Numbered from the stretch's first letter, positions 35,571-46,945 are shown. The stretch: 64,000 nt of DNA from Hymenopus coronatus (GCA_030762935.1 CM060897.1:115448676-115512675); one strand, 5' to 3'. The notes: generated by a model not told the origin, from the letters alone. Numbers and translations: made by a program.

Positions 35571-35799
35571 CTTTTTATTTGAAAACAACTTCCCATATTC
35601 TTGGGCTGCCACAAAGGACAAATTAAATCAAATATTGGAATAAAATTATATTATGGAATTACATAAATTTCTAAAAAGCATATAACAAGAATAAATTAAT
35701 AATAGTAATAAATTAATAAGTAACATAAATTTAATAATGAATATATAAATGCTATTTCAAAAATAATTAGTAATTAGCAAATTCTAATAATAAATAATA
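35571..35799. other. Very AT-rich filler
   Basis: Rich in 'aataaattaataa'. Possibly a LINE 3' tail or mariner flank. Not resolved. Confidence 0.25.
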
Positions 35800-36645
35800 A
35801 ATAAATAAATACATGCAAGGACGTTCATTAAGCCCTTAGAAAAAAGAGACAAACTAATTATTAACGTTGTTTTTTTTTTCTTTTGTTTCTTTTTGCAATA
35901 TCTCCTTTTAGCTTGAAACACTTTTTTCCCAGCATTTTTCATATGTTTTAAGTCTTCCAAAAAGTAGGGTTTCAAAAGATTGTCAAAATAGGCATCTATT
36001 TGGGAGATGACGTGAATCGTTTTCCGTCGAGCCACTGTTTCAAGTCTGGTGAATACGGTGGATGTTGTAATTAAACCTTAATTCTAAAATTTTCGCCATC
36101 GAAACTGTACAGGTGCATATTTTATTTTTATTTTTGTTTTTAACGTCCGCTTTTACTGCAATGACACCATAGGCGATAGTAATGATGAAAGATGGAATGA
36201 AGATGGAGCACCGGTAGAATGCAACGACGGGGGAAACCGGAGAACACGAAGATAACTCACTTTGTCCACCACCAATCTCACATGTGGTCGCCTGGGTACG
36301 TTTTTCTTTTCTGCAAGTAATCAGTGATTAATTAGTGAAGATTCTGCGTGCATTCCAAAAACCGAGACCACCACCTTGTCTGCAGGTTTCACCGCCTTTG
36401 CCATTTTTGGAGCCGGTTCGGTTTTAAAAACCCACCGGTACGACTTTTTTTTTTCTTTTTTTTTTTTTTTTGTCTCTGGAGTGTAGTAAGTTCCATGTTT
36501 CATCCTCAGTTATGCATCGACGCAGAAACTCGTCAAGATTGTGACGGAAAAGTGTCAAACCAGCTTTCGAAGTGATCATACGATTGCGTTTATTCCCTAT
36601 CGAGAGCAAATGCTTGCCAAGAGCTTTGTCATACCTAAGTTTTAT
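35800..36645 (-). pseudogene. mariner transposase remnant split by a SINE-D
   Basis: Read on the minus strand from 36640. The linker LLSIGNKRNR is followed by LTLFRHNLDEFLRRCITEDE and TW, the conserved block holding the first catalytic Asp, with a changed neighbourhood. After the SINE insertion (about 36130-36305) the C-terminal part resumes with HPPYSPDLKQWLDGKRFTSS, in which the segment between SPDL and KKWL is deleted. It ends with a decayed LKGDY-like terminus near 35880. The segment normally reading E-T-K-E-Q-S-K is replaced by an expanded A/G tract (KKKKKEKKK). Several frameshifts make it inactive. Confidence 0.85.
36130..36305 (-). mobile_element. SINE-D copy nested in a mariner
   Basis: 'ggcgatagtaatgatgaaag', 'gacgggggaaaccgg', 'ttgtccaccaccaatctcac' and 'gtggtcgcctggg'. 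The tRNA head itself is lacking at the right end. Confidence 0.7.
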
Positions 36646-36694
36646 GAAAAATTAATAACACTGTAACATGCGATATATCTGTGGCTTCTACTAT

Positions 36695-37361
36695 TTTGTG
36701 AAATTTCTGATATTTCTACACCATGCTAATCGACATAAACATTAGCAGGATGTCCTTATTACCTAACTTCTTATAAATAGAAGAGAGCTAAGGGACATAC
36801 ACTATTCTAAAGCGATATTCAAATATTTTAAAAGCTGTCGTTATGCGATTGTCATTGGAAATTGCTTCTTTGTTTGGCCAGGAGTAGAACAAAAGGAAAA
36901 CGAACTCTTGCTGTGTAAGTACTTTACAATTGAAACCAATAACAATAAATATCTCGGAAACGATTACTACCACAACAAAAATGTTATCAATTGTGTGTTT
37001 TAAGGATATCTACATATTTTGTCAGTAAGTCTCTTACGGTTTATTAGTCAAGCAAAATTCATCGAGAATAAAGGGGGCTTCAGAATTTGTTCCCAGAAAT
37101 TCAATATATACATTTTATTTGTGATATAAATGTCTTTAATATACGGTATTTTAATCAAAACTGTTAGAGCCATTTTTTAGAAAAATCAAAATCTTCAAAA
37201 AAATTTCCATATAAGGGATTATTTGCGGTATGGGGGACTTTCTTGAAAAGCTTCGTGTCGCATCCTTTGAAGATACTCAACTTAAATACCAAGTATGGTA
37301 TTTAACAGTCTGTTCGTTTTGAGCTATGCTATCAAGAGACACAAACGGACCTTTTTCTATA
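36695..37361 (+). mobile_element. HINE-1 older copy, left part
   Basis: Runs from 'atttctacaccatgctaatc' to 'ggacctttttctataaa', where a second copy is inserted. Its remainder is at 38152-38265. Confidence 0.7.
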
Positions 37362-38151
37362 AATCTGATGTGCTATATTCACATGACTTTCTCTAGCTAC
37401 TCCTAAAGCAAACCTTTTATTCTAAAGCTTAGTCTTTTAACTACATTATGCTAATGAAAATAAGCATAAGCATAATTAGTTTTATTTGTTGTGTCCTTGT
37501 AAGTATAGGAAACAAAGGAAAGCACAGGCTAAATTGACAGTTTAAAAGTCCATCACTATATGAAACAATTAAAATTCCATTCACCTTTCTTGCCAGGATT
37601 AAACAAACGAGAAACAAGAAGAGAGACGTCTTCCCGTTCGAGAAAGTCGGACTATCTCAAAAATGACTAACTCTAAAAAAAGAGATATATATATATATAT
37701 AACCTTAATTATGTGTTTTAATAAGATCTACATGTTTTGTGTAGTAAGTTTCTGTATGTCTCTTAACGATTTACCAGCTATACTAAAGACATACATTTCT
37801 TTTGAAATAAACTATCTAAAACATAAGGTATTTTACTCAAAATTGTTAGAGCTATTTTTTAAAAAATGAACATTTTCGAAAAATATTCCATGTAAACAGC
37901 AGTTGGGGTTAGAGAATTTCCTTGAAAATCTTCGTGTCGCCTCCTTGGAAGATACTCAAATTAAATACCAAGTTTGGTATTTAACGGTCCTTTCGTTCTT
38001 GCGCTATGCCTCGAACATGTTTTTAAAATTTTTTTTTAGAATCACGAAGTTTCAAAGCATGTATTTCCGGTGAAATTTCGGTAGCAAATTTTTGGGTGAA
38101 ATACAGTATCTTCTCTGTACACCATTTACACAGTACCATAGAAAAAGTAAA
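37362..38151 (+). mobile_element. HINE-1 copy nested inside another HINE-1 copy
   Basis: Starts 'tctgatgtgctatattcaca' and ends with its own hairpin (38111-38145) and 'aaaaagtaaaaatg'. Immediately after, the older copy resumes, which fixes both termini. Confidence 0.8.
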
Positions 38152-38265
38152 AATGTTTTTGTGACCCAGAGGTCCCCAAAACATATATCTGGACATCGAA
38201 TTTTTGGGTGGAATACAATACTTTCTCTATCCATTATGTACATTGTACCTATGGAGCTAGAGAGA
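38152..38265 (+). mobile_element. HINE-1 older copy, right part
   Basis: 'tttttgtgacccagaggtcc' through a second hairpin (ctttctctatccattatgta). The 'ggtccccaaaacatat' and 'tcgaatttttgggtgga' blocks repeat those just upstream. Confidence 0.75.
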
Positions 38266-38675
38266 ACAAATAAGCTTTTATCAAGTTAACCATCTCAGAG
38301 AAGACTATAATAGCCCGATTTGAGGAATATAGTCCAGTTAGTAGCCTAACGGCCACTACACACGTAAAGCGATAAGAACTGTGATCTCAGCCTCAACATA
38401 GCAAGCATTCCACACTCTTGAACTACTTTCCCGAGAACGGAAATTCCCCAAACTTGACGACAGAGCAACATAGATCAGATATTACTACAAAGCACATGGT
38501 GTTTGTCCTGAATTCCAGAACATAGCATCACGTGCTTTGGGGTATTTACCGACGCTACCTCCACCCAAGACATACACACATAACAAGATTGTAAATGCAT
38601 GCAAATGATTACATTACAGGAGTGTTCGTTTCGAAAGATACTCCACTCACATTTGCGTGCGTGTTTATTGAATAA
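38266..38675. other. Unclassified stretch
   Basis: No gene or repeat recognised. Confidence 0.2.
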
Positions 38676-39440
38676 TTTCTGATGTGTTACATTCACATGT
38701 CTTTTTCTAGCGATGTTGTAACAAATTATTCTTAAAAAAAGGGTATTACTCTATATACTTCATGCTGACCAACATAAACATTAACAGAAATGGTCTTACT
38801 ATTTAGTTCATTATAATTAAGAAAATAAGGGAATATACCAGGCTAAAACGACAGTCAAATCTTTTAAGAGATCATCCTATGTAACAGAATTGAACTTCGG
38901 TTTCCTTTATTTTACGTTAGACATATTGATATATGTTCTACCAAAATATAAGTGGCATAAATTGTGTGTTTTAGGGTATCTATTACGGCTTACGAGTTAT
39001 ACAAAAGTAATTTAGGATGAAAAGATCTTCAGAGACTATTCCCAGGAAATTCTAGATATACATTTCGTTTGTTATAAAAATAACTTAAACATGTAGTATT
39101 TTAATTAAAATCGCTAGAACCATTTTTGAGAAACTCAATTTTTTTCAAAAATGTTTCATGTAAATTGGGGGTATGGGTATATTCCTGAAGATCTTTGTGT
39201 CACATTGACATTCAACTCTCTTGGCTTGACCAGTATAGAGAAATACGAACATCGATTCTCCATTTGAGAAAAGCACAGCATTTTAAAACTAAAACCAACA
39301 ACTATTAAAATCTGAGAAGTACTTAACTTCAGAAAAACGTGTTTCTCTATCTTTTATAGTTTATGAGTTATGAAAAAGTCAGCTTTTGAGGTTATTCCCC
39401 GAAATGTTTAATATTTATTCATTTTATTTAGCATTAGAAT
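38676..39440 (+). mobile_element. HINE-1 rearranged copy or two fragments
   Basis: A 5' terminus 'ttctgatgtgttacattcac' continues to 'gatctttgtgtcacat' (39200). The order then jumps back to the 'cgattctccatttgagaaaa' to 'gaggttattccccgaaa' section. Confidence 0.6.
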
Positions 39441-39489
39441 AAATATAAACTTAGGATACTGAATCATATAAATCAGCTTTCAAGATAAG

Positions 39490-40475
39490 TTGGTTAGGTA
39501 CCGAACTTGGTATTTAAGGTCAGATATTACACGGTATGGAAGAAGATTTTCAGTAAACTCCACCGCCCCAAACTACCCTTTTCATGGAAAACATTACACG
39601 CTACTTTTAATAAATTATTTTAATCACACTTTTATATGTTAAAAGTGTTTAAACGACAAATAAAATTATGTCTTTAATTTTCTGGGAATAGCTTATGAGG
39701 TTCTCTTCATTCTGAAAGACTTTTGCGTAATTGGTAAACTGTAACAAATAGACAAGCAATTTTGTCACAAAAATTAGATCTCGTCAAAACACATAATTTA
39801 TCTCAAATACATTTTTATGGTTATAACCACTTCTTAGCGCGGTGGTAGCGCAGCTTCTTACCAAGCGGGAGATCTGGGTTCGATCCCCAGTACCGACGTG
39901 GGGATTTTTCCTCCGCTGGGAGACCTGGCCCGGAGTGTACTCAGCCTCGTAAGGTCCCTGGGGGGCCAATTGAGGAGCTACTTGATGGAGAAGTAGCGGC
40001 TCCAGGCCATGAGGACCGCATTAACTGACCGGGGGGTTCGAGGCGCTGACCACGTCTCACCTCCAATTCTGCACCCCATCCAGTCTGTAATGGACCGTGG
40101 GACGCAGCGGCCGGGCGGTAGGCCAAGGTTCCCCGTGAGCTGTCGTGCCATGGAGTTAAGTTATGTTAACCACTTCTGCTATACTCCGTGGTTTTGGTTA
40201 AACTTTTCAAATACTTACACTTTTCTCAAATAAAAAGTCCTCCTTAATTTTTATTTTTGTTTTTACTACTGGCAACGAAAATGGAATTTAAGTACATTAT
40301 ATAGCGATGATCTTTTGAAATATATGACTAACGCTGTAGTGTGGTAGTACTCTTATTTCCGTTACACCTACAAGAAAATAATGAGATCACTTCTGCTAAT
40401 GTTAATTTCGATTAGCATGGATGTGAAACAATTAGCTTTCGTATGAGTAGTTTGTTGCAGAATAATACAAGATCA
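39490..40475 (-). mobile_element. HINE-1 copy split by a SINE-C
   Basis: It runs from the core 'taccgaacttggtatttaag' through 'ggaagaagattttcag' and 'aaactacccttttcatgga', is interrupted at 39835-40166, and resumes to 'agtagtttgttgcagaataa'. Confidence 0.75.
39835..40166 (+). mobile_element. SINE-C copy 2 with exact target site duplication
   Basis: Head 'tagcgcggtggtagcgcagc' with A box, and consensus-quality B box GGTTCGATCCC (39878). The GC-rich body is about 330 bp and ends 'cgtgccatggagttaagtta'. An exact 11-bp duplication TAACCACTTCT flanks it (39824-39834 and 40167-40177). Confidence 0.9.
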
Positions 40476-40654
40476 TATGAAGTTTTAAGATTAATTTTTG
40501 TCAATATGATTAAAATGGAGGTAATTTTAAACTTTGTATGTGATGGTATTATATTTATAATTATCAAATTCATTTCTAAATAGATTAGAGGTTTTGTGAG
40601 AATAATATTTAAGAAGCAAAGTTAAAGTTCATTGGGATTTAATGATGGAAAAAC

Positions 40655-40955
40655 CAGCCAGTGTAGCACAATGTCAAATGTTGGACCCAGATTGAAAATT
40701 TTAATACCGCTTATAGGATTTGAAGTACGGGCCTTCTGGTTCTCATCCGGTTGCTCTAACCAGCAAAAAGCGTCACTTAATTCTCAAACTGACTTGAATT
40801 TATTCCGGTAAAGAACAAGAATATCTCAAAATATTTTAAGATGACTTGCTGCATGGAAGGAATCGTAAGTAATTTAAGAGACCTAAACCGGTAGATACTT
40901 GGTTCAAATCTTGGCTCTGGAATTGAGTTTTTCAGTGAATTTGTATCCTTTCAAC
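40655..40955. mobile_element. Two decayed SINE-E fragments
   Basis: 40660-40850 reads in reverse (ccttctggttctcatccggttgctctaacc in part). 40860-40950 reads forward (cttggttcaaatcttggctctgg). Both are weak matches to the family. Confidence 0.4.
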
Positions 40956-41079
40956 CTGGTGAAATAATAATTAGTCCCCCCCCCCAAAATACAATAAGTA
41001 AAAGAAGCGCTTACATAGGTGTTACTGAAACAAAGTCATAATAATTGATTCCGGGAATAAGTTTTTACACTCCCCCGAG

Positions 41080-41745
41080 TAAAAAAAAAAAAAAATAGAA
41101 AAAGGTCCAGTGAGTGTCCGCTGTGTATTGGTGTGTGTGTGTGTGTGAGCGTATTTGTCTATACACAAGTTGGCTAAAAAAAGCGGTTAAATGTCAAAAT
41201 TTATATTTAAGATCAATAGCTTTCAAGGATGCGACACGAAAGCTCTCTACATTGCCAACTATCCTTTAAACTGTATATCTATCGATTTTATAAAATACTA
41301 TAAAGTATTTTTATAACAAACGCAGTGTATATCTTGAATTTACTGGGTACTCTTCATTCTGGATTACTCTCTTATAACTGGTAAACCATAAGAGATAAAC
41401 AAAAACCAACTACACAAAAATATAGATGATGTTAATACAAACAGTTTATGTCATATCGGAAATATACAGCTATAACTTTTGTAAAGTTAAAATTTTCTGG
41501 GATATTTCTTGTAATTGATTTCAATTTTAAACTACTAAAAATTTCTCAAACTGCAAGTTATCTTTTGTTTCGTATTTCTTTTACCCATGGTTACGCAAAA
41601 AGAACCAAGTTTGGTATATTCCATATAGCGACCAGCTTTTAAAAGATTCGACTATCACTTTAGCCTGGTGTATGACATTATTTCTCTTCTATTTTTAAGG
41701 TAGAAAGTAATAAGCTAGCCATAATCTAACTATACGTTGAAACGT
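41080..41745 (-). mobile_element. HINE-1 copy, decayed
   Basis: Begins with an A-run and 'aaaaggtccagtgagtgtcc'. A GT microsatellite is at 41127-41150. It ends near 'agaaagtaataagctagcca'. Confidence 0.65.
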
Positions 41746-41914
41746 CGAATGAATTATTAGCAGCAATGAATCAAAGTCTGTATTTGTAAGAATAAACATT
41801 TGTTTCTAGTATCTATTCTTTCACGGGAGAAACAATCACAGTACGTCACAACTGTAATCCAAATTCACTTAACTGCACTAGAGATCCCTTCGGAATCACA
41901 CTCACTCACTGCCT

Positions 41915-42012
41915 TACTCCCAAGAGCACAGACTTATGCTGTGGTATATAACTTCCACAGAATATTCTAGAATGTTCTAGAAGCAGAGAGAAGGGAAACT
42001 TCCAGAATATTC
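41915..42012 (-). promoter_or_regulatory. Heat-shock-type promoter: two perfect HSE arrays plus TATA box
   Basis: GAATATTCTAGAATGTTCTA continuing to GAA (41960-41982) consists of five alternating GAA/TTC units, each spaced by two bases. A second three-unit array TTCCAGAATATTC lies at 42000-42012. On the minus strand both are upstream of TTATATA (41945-41951), the arrangement of insect heat-shock promoters bound by HSF. A start would be expected near 41915. No downstream coding frame was recognised on the minus strand before the HINE-1 copy at 41745. HSE function is known biology. Activity here is inferred. Confidence 0.6.
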
Positions 42013-42020
42013 TGTTTACC

Positions 42021-42740
42021 TCATAATAGCACTGCTTGAGAGTGGTACTTGGCAAGTCTTATGATAAAAATGTTCAAACATGATACAATAAAGAAAAATT
42101 CAGAGGTGATAAAAATAATTATTCCTAAGAAAGCAAAGGGTTCCTTTATTTCTTCAGCTGCCTGGTGCCGATTTGATGAAGCTTGGACAAGCTCTTTGTC
42201 ACAATATTGAAGATATATTATGTCAAATTTCACTGAAATTTGCAACAATAGAAACAAATCATAATAAAATTATATGTATTTTAATCTTTAAGAAAGTATA
42301 TAATTCTTTTTACACATGGCGCTTTTGAAGTAGCAACTCACTTTAGTAATAAACCGACAGGCTTACTATAAGACGCTCTTTTAACTCTTTTTTCCATAAC
42401 CAAAATGATTAACATCATGCAAACTGTTACTAGTTTAAAAGTGTTTGTACTCTGTTTTGTACACTAAACCTGCTGTAATAAAACGTGGATTAAAATAGCG
42501 ATTTAATTACGGAATACTAGTCAAATGTTAAGAAATAAATTAATGAGAGTTTTAGATACCTACCATAAAAACAATACATTTTGTAAATAATCAGGTGTTA
42601 ATATAAATATGATATAGTATGGTATTTTAAAACCCGTTTACTGTAAATATTAATATTGTATATGAATAATTCTAAAAATGATTCGCGTGGGGCGTTTTTA
42701 TAAGAATAATGACTTAGGAGAGTAAAAAGTAGTTATATAA
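42021..42740. other. Unclassified AT-rich stretch
   Basis: The minus-strand frame at 42021-42257 has no recognised motif. Nothing else seen. Confidence 0.2.
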
Positions 42741-42746
42741 AAACTA

Positions 42747-43257
42747 CTAGGGGCGTTCAGGACGTCCATAGGAAATCTTAAGTAATGACACTCGTGGGAT
42801 CGAAAAAAGTTTGTATGTATTAACCAGTCTCTTACTAGTGGCAATTGAAACTTCAGCTAAATCCATCACGTGGTTTCGTCGCAATAGGTGACTGAATCAC
42901 AATCCTGTGCTTATTTTGGAAGATGGAGTTTCCTATTTAAAAGGCTTAACACCAAAAGAGATAAAAGACGAGCTCGATGAAGTTCATGGCACATCTGGCC
43001 TCAGTGACTCCTTTTTTTTTATATCCAAACTTGAAAAAATTGGCTCTGCGGAAAACAATTCACGGATAACGAAAAGGTCATCTCCCAAACATATGCCTAT
43101 TTTGAGGATCTTCCAAAATCCTACTTTTGGAAGACTTAAAACAGCTGGAGAAACGCTGGGAAAAGTATGTCGAGTTAAAAGGAGATTGTGTTGAAAAAAA
43201 TGTACCCAAAACAAATGTTTTTCATTCTTTCCCTAAGAATTTATTGAACGCCCCTCG
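42747..43257 (+). mobile_element. Internally deleted mariner (511 bp) with both terminal inverted repeats and TA duplication
   Basis: TIRs CTAGGGGCGTTCA (42747-42759) and TGAACGCCCCTCG (43245-43257) match at 12 of 13 positions. They are flanked by TA at 42745-42746 and 43258-43259, the mariner target. Inside, the frame has LKGLTPKEIKDELDEVHGTS (transposase N-terminal helix-turn-helix). It then joins directly to the C-terminal region (SD-x-FFF, then in other frames AYFEDLPKSYF and LEKRWEKYVELKGD). The whole catalytic middle is gone. A non-autonomous, MITE-sized derivative that could be mobilised by a full-length relative. Confidence 0.92.
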
Positions 43258-43259
43258 TA

Positions 43260-44005
43260 CACAAGCTGCAGTTTTCAAAATGTTATTGTGTGTAATAATT
43301 GATACACATTTCAATAAGATACGAGTACACGCACGATGGATTTTTCAAATATCAGAGATGTATTAAACAAAATTTCTCACCGAAATATAATTTTCAGCAA
43401 ATTATTACACAGGTGAATGTAGCAGCGCTGTTTTAAATACAGCACTGAATAGTTTATTCTAAAGCAAACGCTCGGTGTTTGATTTGGTACAAAAGTTATC
43501 GGTTGTAATCTGTTGTTAACCCAGTAAGTTTTGTTTATTTATGGTCCGACTCTGACATCATAATTATTGACCATCGCCTTTGAAATGTCCCGTATGTTAA
43601 ATAACACATGAAACACACAATTTATAATGCATTAGGAAATGAGAAATGCTGGTTTGAGAACAAATATAATAACGCTGTTGGTAATCTGTTTGCATTTCAT
43701 CTAACGCTGTGACAGCTTCATTAACTGTAAGTACAGTGGAGCAAGTTGTTGAGGAAGAGAGAGACAGACTCATTCATATGTTAGAGAGCATTATAGTCTC
43801 ACCACCTCCCTCACAAAAATATATTCACATTACTTTCTGCACTTACCATCATATATTGTTGCATAACCTCACTAAAATGTTGTTAGGAAAGCTTATGACT
43901 TTCTATGTTACGTAGATATAATAAAGAATATACAGAATGATTCTAAAACACCTTTACAAAGTTTGGTGACAGATTCCTTATAACAAAATAAGAAAAAAAA
44001 TTATG
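43260..44005. other. Unclassified stretch
   Basis: No supported gene or repeat. Confidence 0.2.
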
Positions 44006-44006
44006 G

Positions 44007-44238
44007 ACCGCCTGGATTGTGTGGTAATAGCTTGTCTGCCTCACATTCAACAGGTCGTGAGTTTGAATCTCGCTTAGGGTGAGTTACCCGGATAGGTTTT
44101 TTCGGAGTTTTCGCTTATCCTGAGAAGACGAATTTCGAGTAACTTTAAGTTCCATGGACCCCGATATCATTTGAGCATCATTTCATTCATCGTCCAATAT
44201 GACCAACCAGGTTAAAGGACGTTAAGCTAACAACAACA
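44007..44238 (+). mobile_element. SINE-B copy, full length with (CAA)n tail
   Basis: Head 'ccgcctggattgtgtggtaa' (A box region), B box 'gagtttgaatctcgc', body as in the family and 3' end 'taaaggacgttaagctaaca' followed by CAACAA. Best complete example in the window. Confidence 0.88.
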
Positions 44239-44399
44239 AAAATGTCATAACTAAGGTTGTGGTGATTAGGGGAATAGGTAATTTAGAATTTGGGTGGTAG
44301 AACAATAAGAAACGCTTGGCTTAACAATAACAATATAATGAAGAATTTGTGCGTGTTTCCAACGTGCAGCTGTTTACAAAAAGAGAAGCCCCGTAAGCT

Positions 44400-44775
44400 A
44401 AATACTGACAACTTTATTATGACTGAGTTGGATGTAATTTGTAGGTCTCACCTTGAGAAATGTGTCGACAATGAGCGAGCTAGTGGTCCGGGTCGCCACG
44501 CCAAAGGTGCCGGCCAGAATCATGTGTGTGAACCCCTGAGTCGGCCCTCGCGTCCAGTTATATAGTCTTAGGCATTCCCGGAAAGCGCTTTGCAACATGG
44601 CGAGGTAATATTCGAGTTGAGGCAGCCAATCAGGATAGCGCATTTGCATTGTTCCAGAACATTCCGTATGACGTGAGCAATGTTGCTCTGTGCAACTCTG
44701 CACGTAGACCAAGGGAAGCTGATGACTTGTAATTTCCACGAGATTTGTCATGGGAAATAATACACCGCAGTTTTA
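44400..44775 (-). promoter_or_regulatory. Promoter-like block, possible solo LTR
   Basis: Reading the minus strand in order: a three-unit HSE (TTCCAGAACATTC, 44652-44664), a TGACGT near 44669, a CCAAT box (ccaat on plus, 44626-44630), TATATAA (about 44569-44575) and AATAAAG (about 44412-44418) some 150 bases further on. The region is GC-richer than its surroundings. TATA-to-polyadenylation spacing like this is typical of LTR U3-R-U5 organisation, but I found no clear TG...CA ends, target duplication, primer site or internal domain. Plain promoter is the alternative. Confidence 0.35.
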
Positions 44776-46320
44776 CAGTTATTTACGCCATTTAACAAAA
44801 CTTATGTACTTTAAGAAATTATAGTTTTATTTTTTTAACATTAATATTTGTATTATGAATATTTTTTTTGTTTATTAGTCCTAATTTAATTAGAATTTTA
44901 TAGGAGAGGATGGCTTAGGATTGTTTTCTTATTGTTTAGTTATTTACTATAAGAATGTAAATTCTTATAATGCTGGTATGTTAACTGCTTTATCTAATCG
45001 AGAAAATGAAATTCAAATTAAATTTCGTGCGTCCCGAATAAAATATTCTCAAAATAATGTAAGTTACAGGACTCGCTAATCACGAATATGGCAATATAAA
45101 CACACGTCCTAAAATCCTCTTTTCTCCATTTATTGAGATTCAAAATTCTATTAAACAAAACACTTTAAAATGATGCATTGTTCTATTTTTGACATTTTGA
45201 GCTTGTAAGAAGGTATTCCATACAAACACCACTTATAGCAAATGATTCAAGTGTTCTTTTCTTGCATCCAGACACACATGCACACGTCGTAGACTAAGAG
45301 TTTCTATAAGCCAATGATTTAAGAAGCCCCCAAAAGATAAAAATCCAGAGGCACATTTTCTAATAAGTCTGAAAGAGTGTTCTGAATGAAGTCCCCGTAG
45401 ACGAGCAAACATTCCTCTGTAAATAACAAGAAACATATGGTTTATGCACGATGCTCTAGCAAATTTCATCTCATTATTCGGGATGCACTAACTGGTATCT
45501 AGCATGACGAATGGATAGATAGAGGAGGACTAGTTCCTTGGCCTACATGTTTCCGCATGTTTCACCAACCTCAAATGCAGACGTGCTGCAGGAATGCATT
45601 ACACATCTAATAAATGACAAATGTTACAACACAAAGCCAACTCTGCAGGGTAAAATGGGTCAAAGTTTTCAGTGAATTAGCCCATAAAGAAATGAAATTA
45701 TAAGGTTGGACCCGGAAAGTTGTTGAAGGTGACTTTTATTAATAAATTGATGACGCGAAAACGAGGCGTTTTAGAGCATATGTTTATATAAACATTTTTT
45801 TTTGTTTCGATGTCAGGAGCGCATCCCCAAACGTTGTAAAGTATTTTTCAATCAACCGGTATGGCATTTTGCTGGAAATTGAAGGGGGTTATGAAGTCTC
45901 GCCTTAACCATCTTGCAGAAGTAATGTATTGACAAGTAGTAAAAGCAGGGGTTAAACACTAAAACACTAAAGTATTGATGTATTAGTTACCCTAATGTTT
46001 GCCGCTTAACCAGGCAGTGTTCGCGCCTGGAATCCAAATGTCATTACGCAAATCTGCCCTTACATCCCCTTACAGTTTCCATCGCTTTTAATAGTAATAT
46101 TGAGATATATCTTGAAAGGAAGTGTTTGTAAACGAGATAGTATCATTGCAAATAATTGTAATACATCTATTTAAAATAATTATATTTTGATTAAAAGTAG
46201 TTACCCAAAATGAAGGTGCACATTACTGTAATGAGCAGTTGCAATGAAAATAATGCACCTACTCAGTGGGATACATTGTCAATTTTGGCACCGAGTAAAA
46301 TGTTCAATGCAAATGTATTT
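44776..46320. other. Unclassified stretch
   Basis: Mostly AT-rich. The minus-strand frame at 45233-45469 has no recognised motif. No repeat identified. Confidence 0.25.
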
Positions 46321-46324
46321 CATC

Positions 46325-46445
46325 ACTTTCTCTACACTTCCTATGTATAAAGTGTAGAGAGAAGGTATTATATTGCACCCAAATATGCGATACCAAGATT
46401 TCACTGGGAGTACATGTTTTGGGACCACCTGAATTCAAAAAATCT
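46325..46445 (-). mobile_element. HINE-1 hairpin-end fragment
   Basis: 'actttctctacacttcctat' with a matching arm (agtgtagagagaagg), then 'ataccaagatttcactggga', cut at 'ttcaaaaaatc'. Confidence 0.7.
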
Positions 46446-46945
46446 TGTGTGTTCTATTCACATGGGTTTCTCTACATCGCCGTAACAATTTATTGTTAAA
46501 CAGTTGACTCTCTTATCTATTTTATGATAATCGAGAAAAAACGTTAGCAGAAGTGGATTAATTACCCACTTTCTTGTAAGTAATAGGTAAATAAGGGAAT
46601 ACACCAGTTTAAAGCGATAGTTCCATCATTTAATAGCTGGTTGTCGTGTGGTTGAAATCTGCTTCTATGCATGGCCAGGAATTAATAAATTTTCGTGTGA
46701 TAGAAGTTAAAAGTATTTTAAATCTGAAGCAAATAACAAAGAATATCTCAGAAAAGATCCCTCCACGAAAAATGTGTATGACTTAAATTGTGTGTTTTAA
46801 CGAATTCTGCATTTCTTGTATATTACGTTTTGTCTATCTCTTAGGTTTAACTGTAACACAAAATTCAGCAAAATCCGTGTAGAATAAATAGGTCTTCAGA
46901 GACTATTCCCAGAAACTCGAGATATGTATTTTATTTTCCATTTTA
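46446..46945 (+). mobile_element. HINE-1 5' half
   Basis: 'tcttgtgtgttctattcaca' to 'cagaaactcgagatatgtat', where orientation switches. Confidence 0.65.

Noticed and set aside
42021..42257. 78-aa minus-strand frame upstream of the heat-shock promoter
   Set aside because: Lies upstream of the TATA on that strand and has no recognisable motif.
44398..44751. 117-aa minus-strand open frame
   Set aside because: It overlaps the HSE, CCAAT and TATA block and matches no family. Likely a chance frame in GC-richer DNA.
46325..46375. Bacterial-type intrinsic terminator hairpin
   Set aside because: The hairpin is the HINE-1 3' end, present in many copies, in a eukaryotic context.
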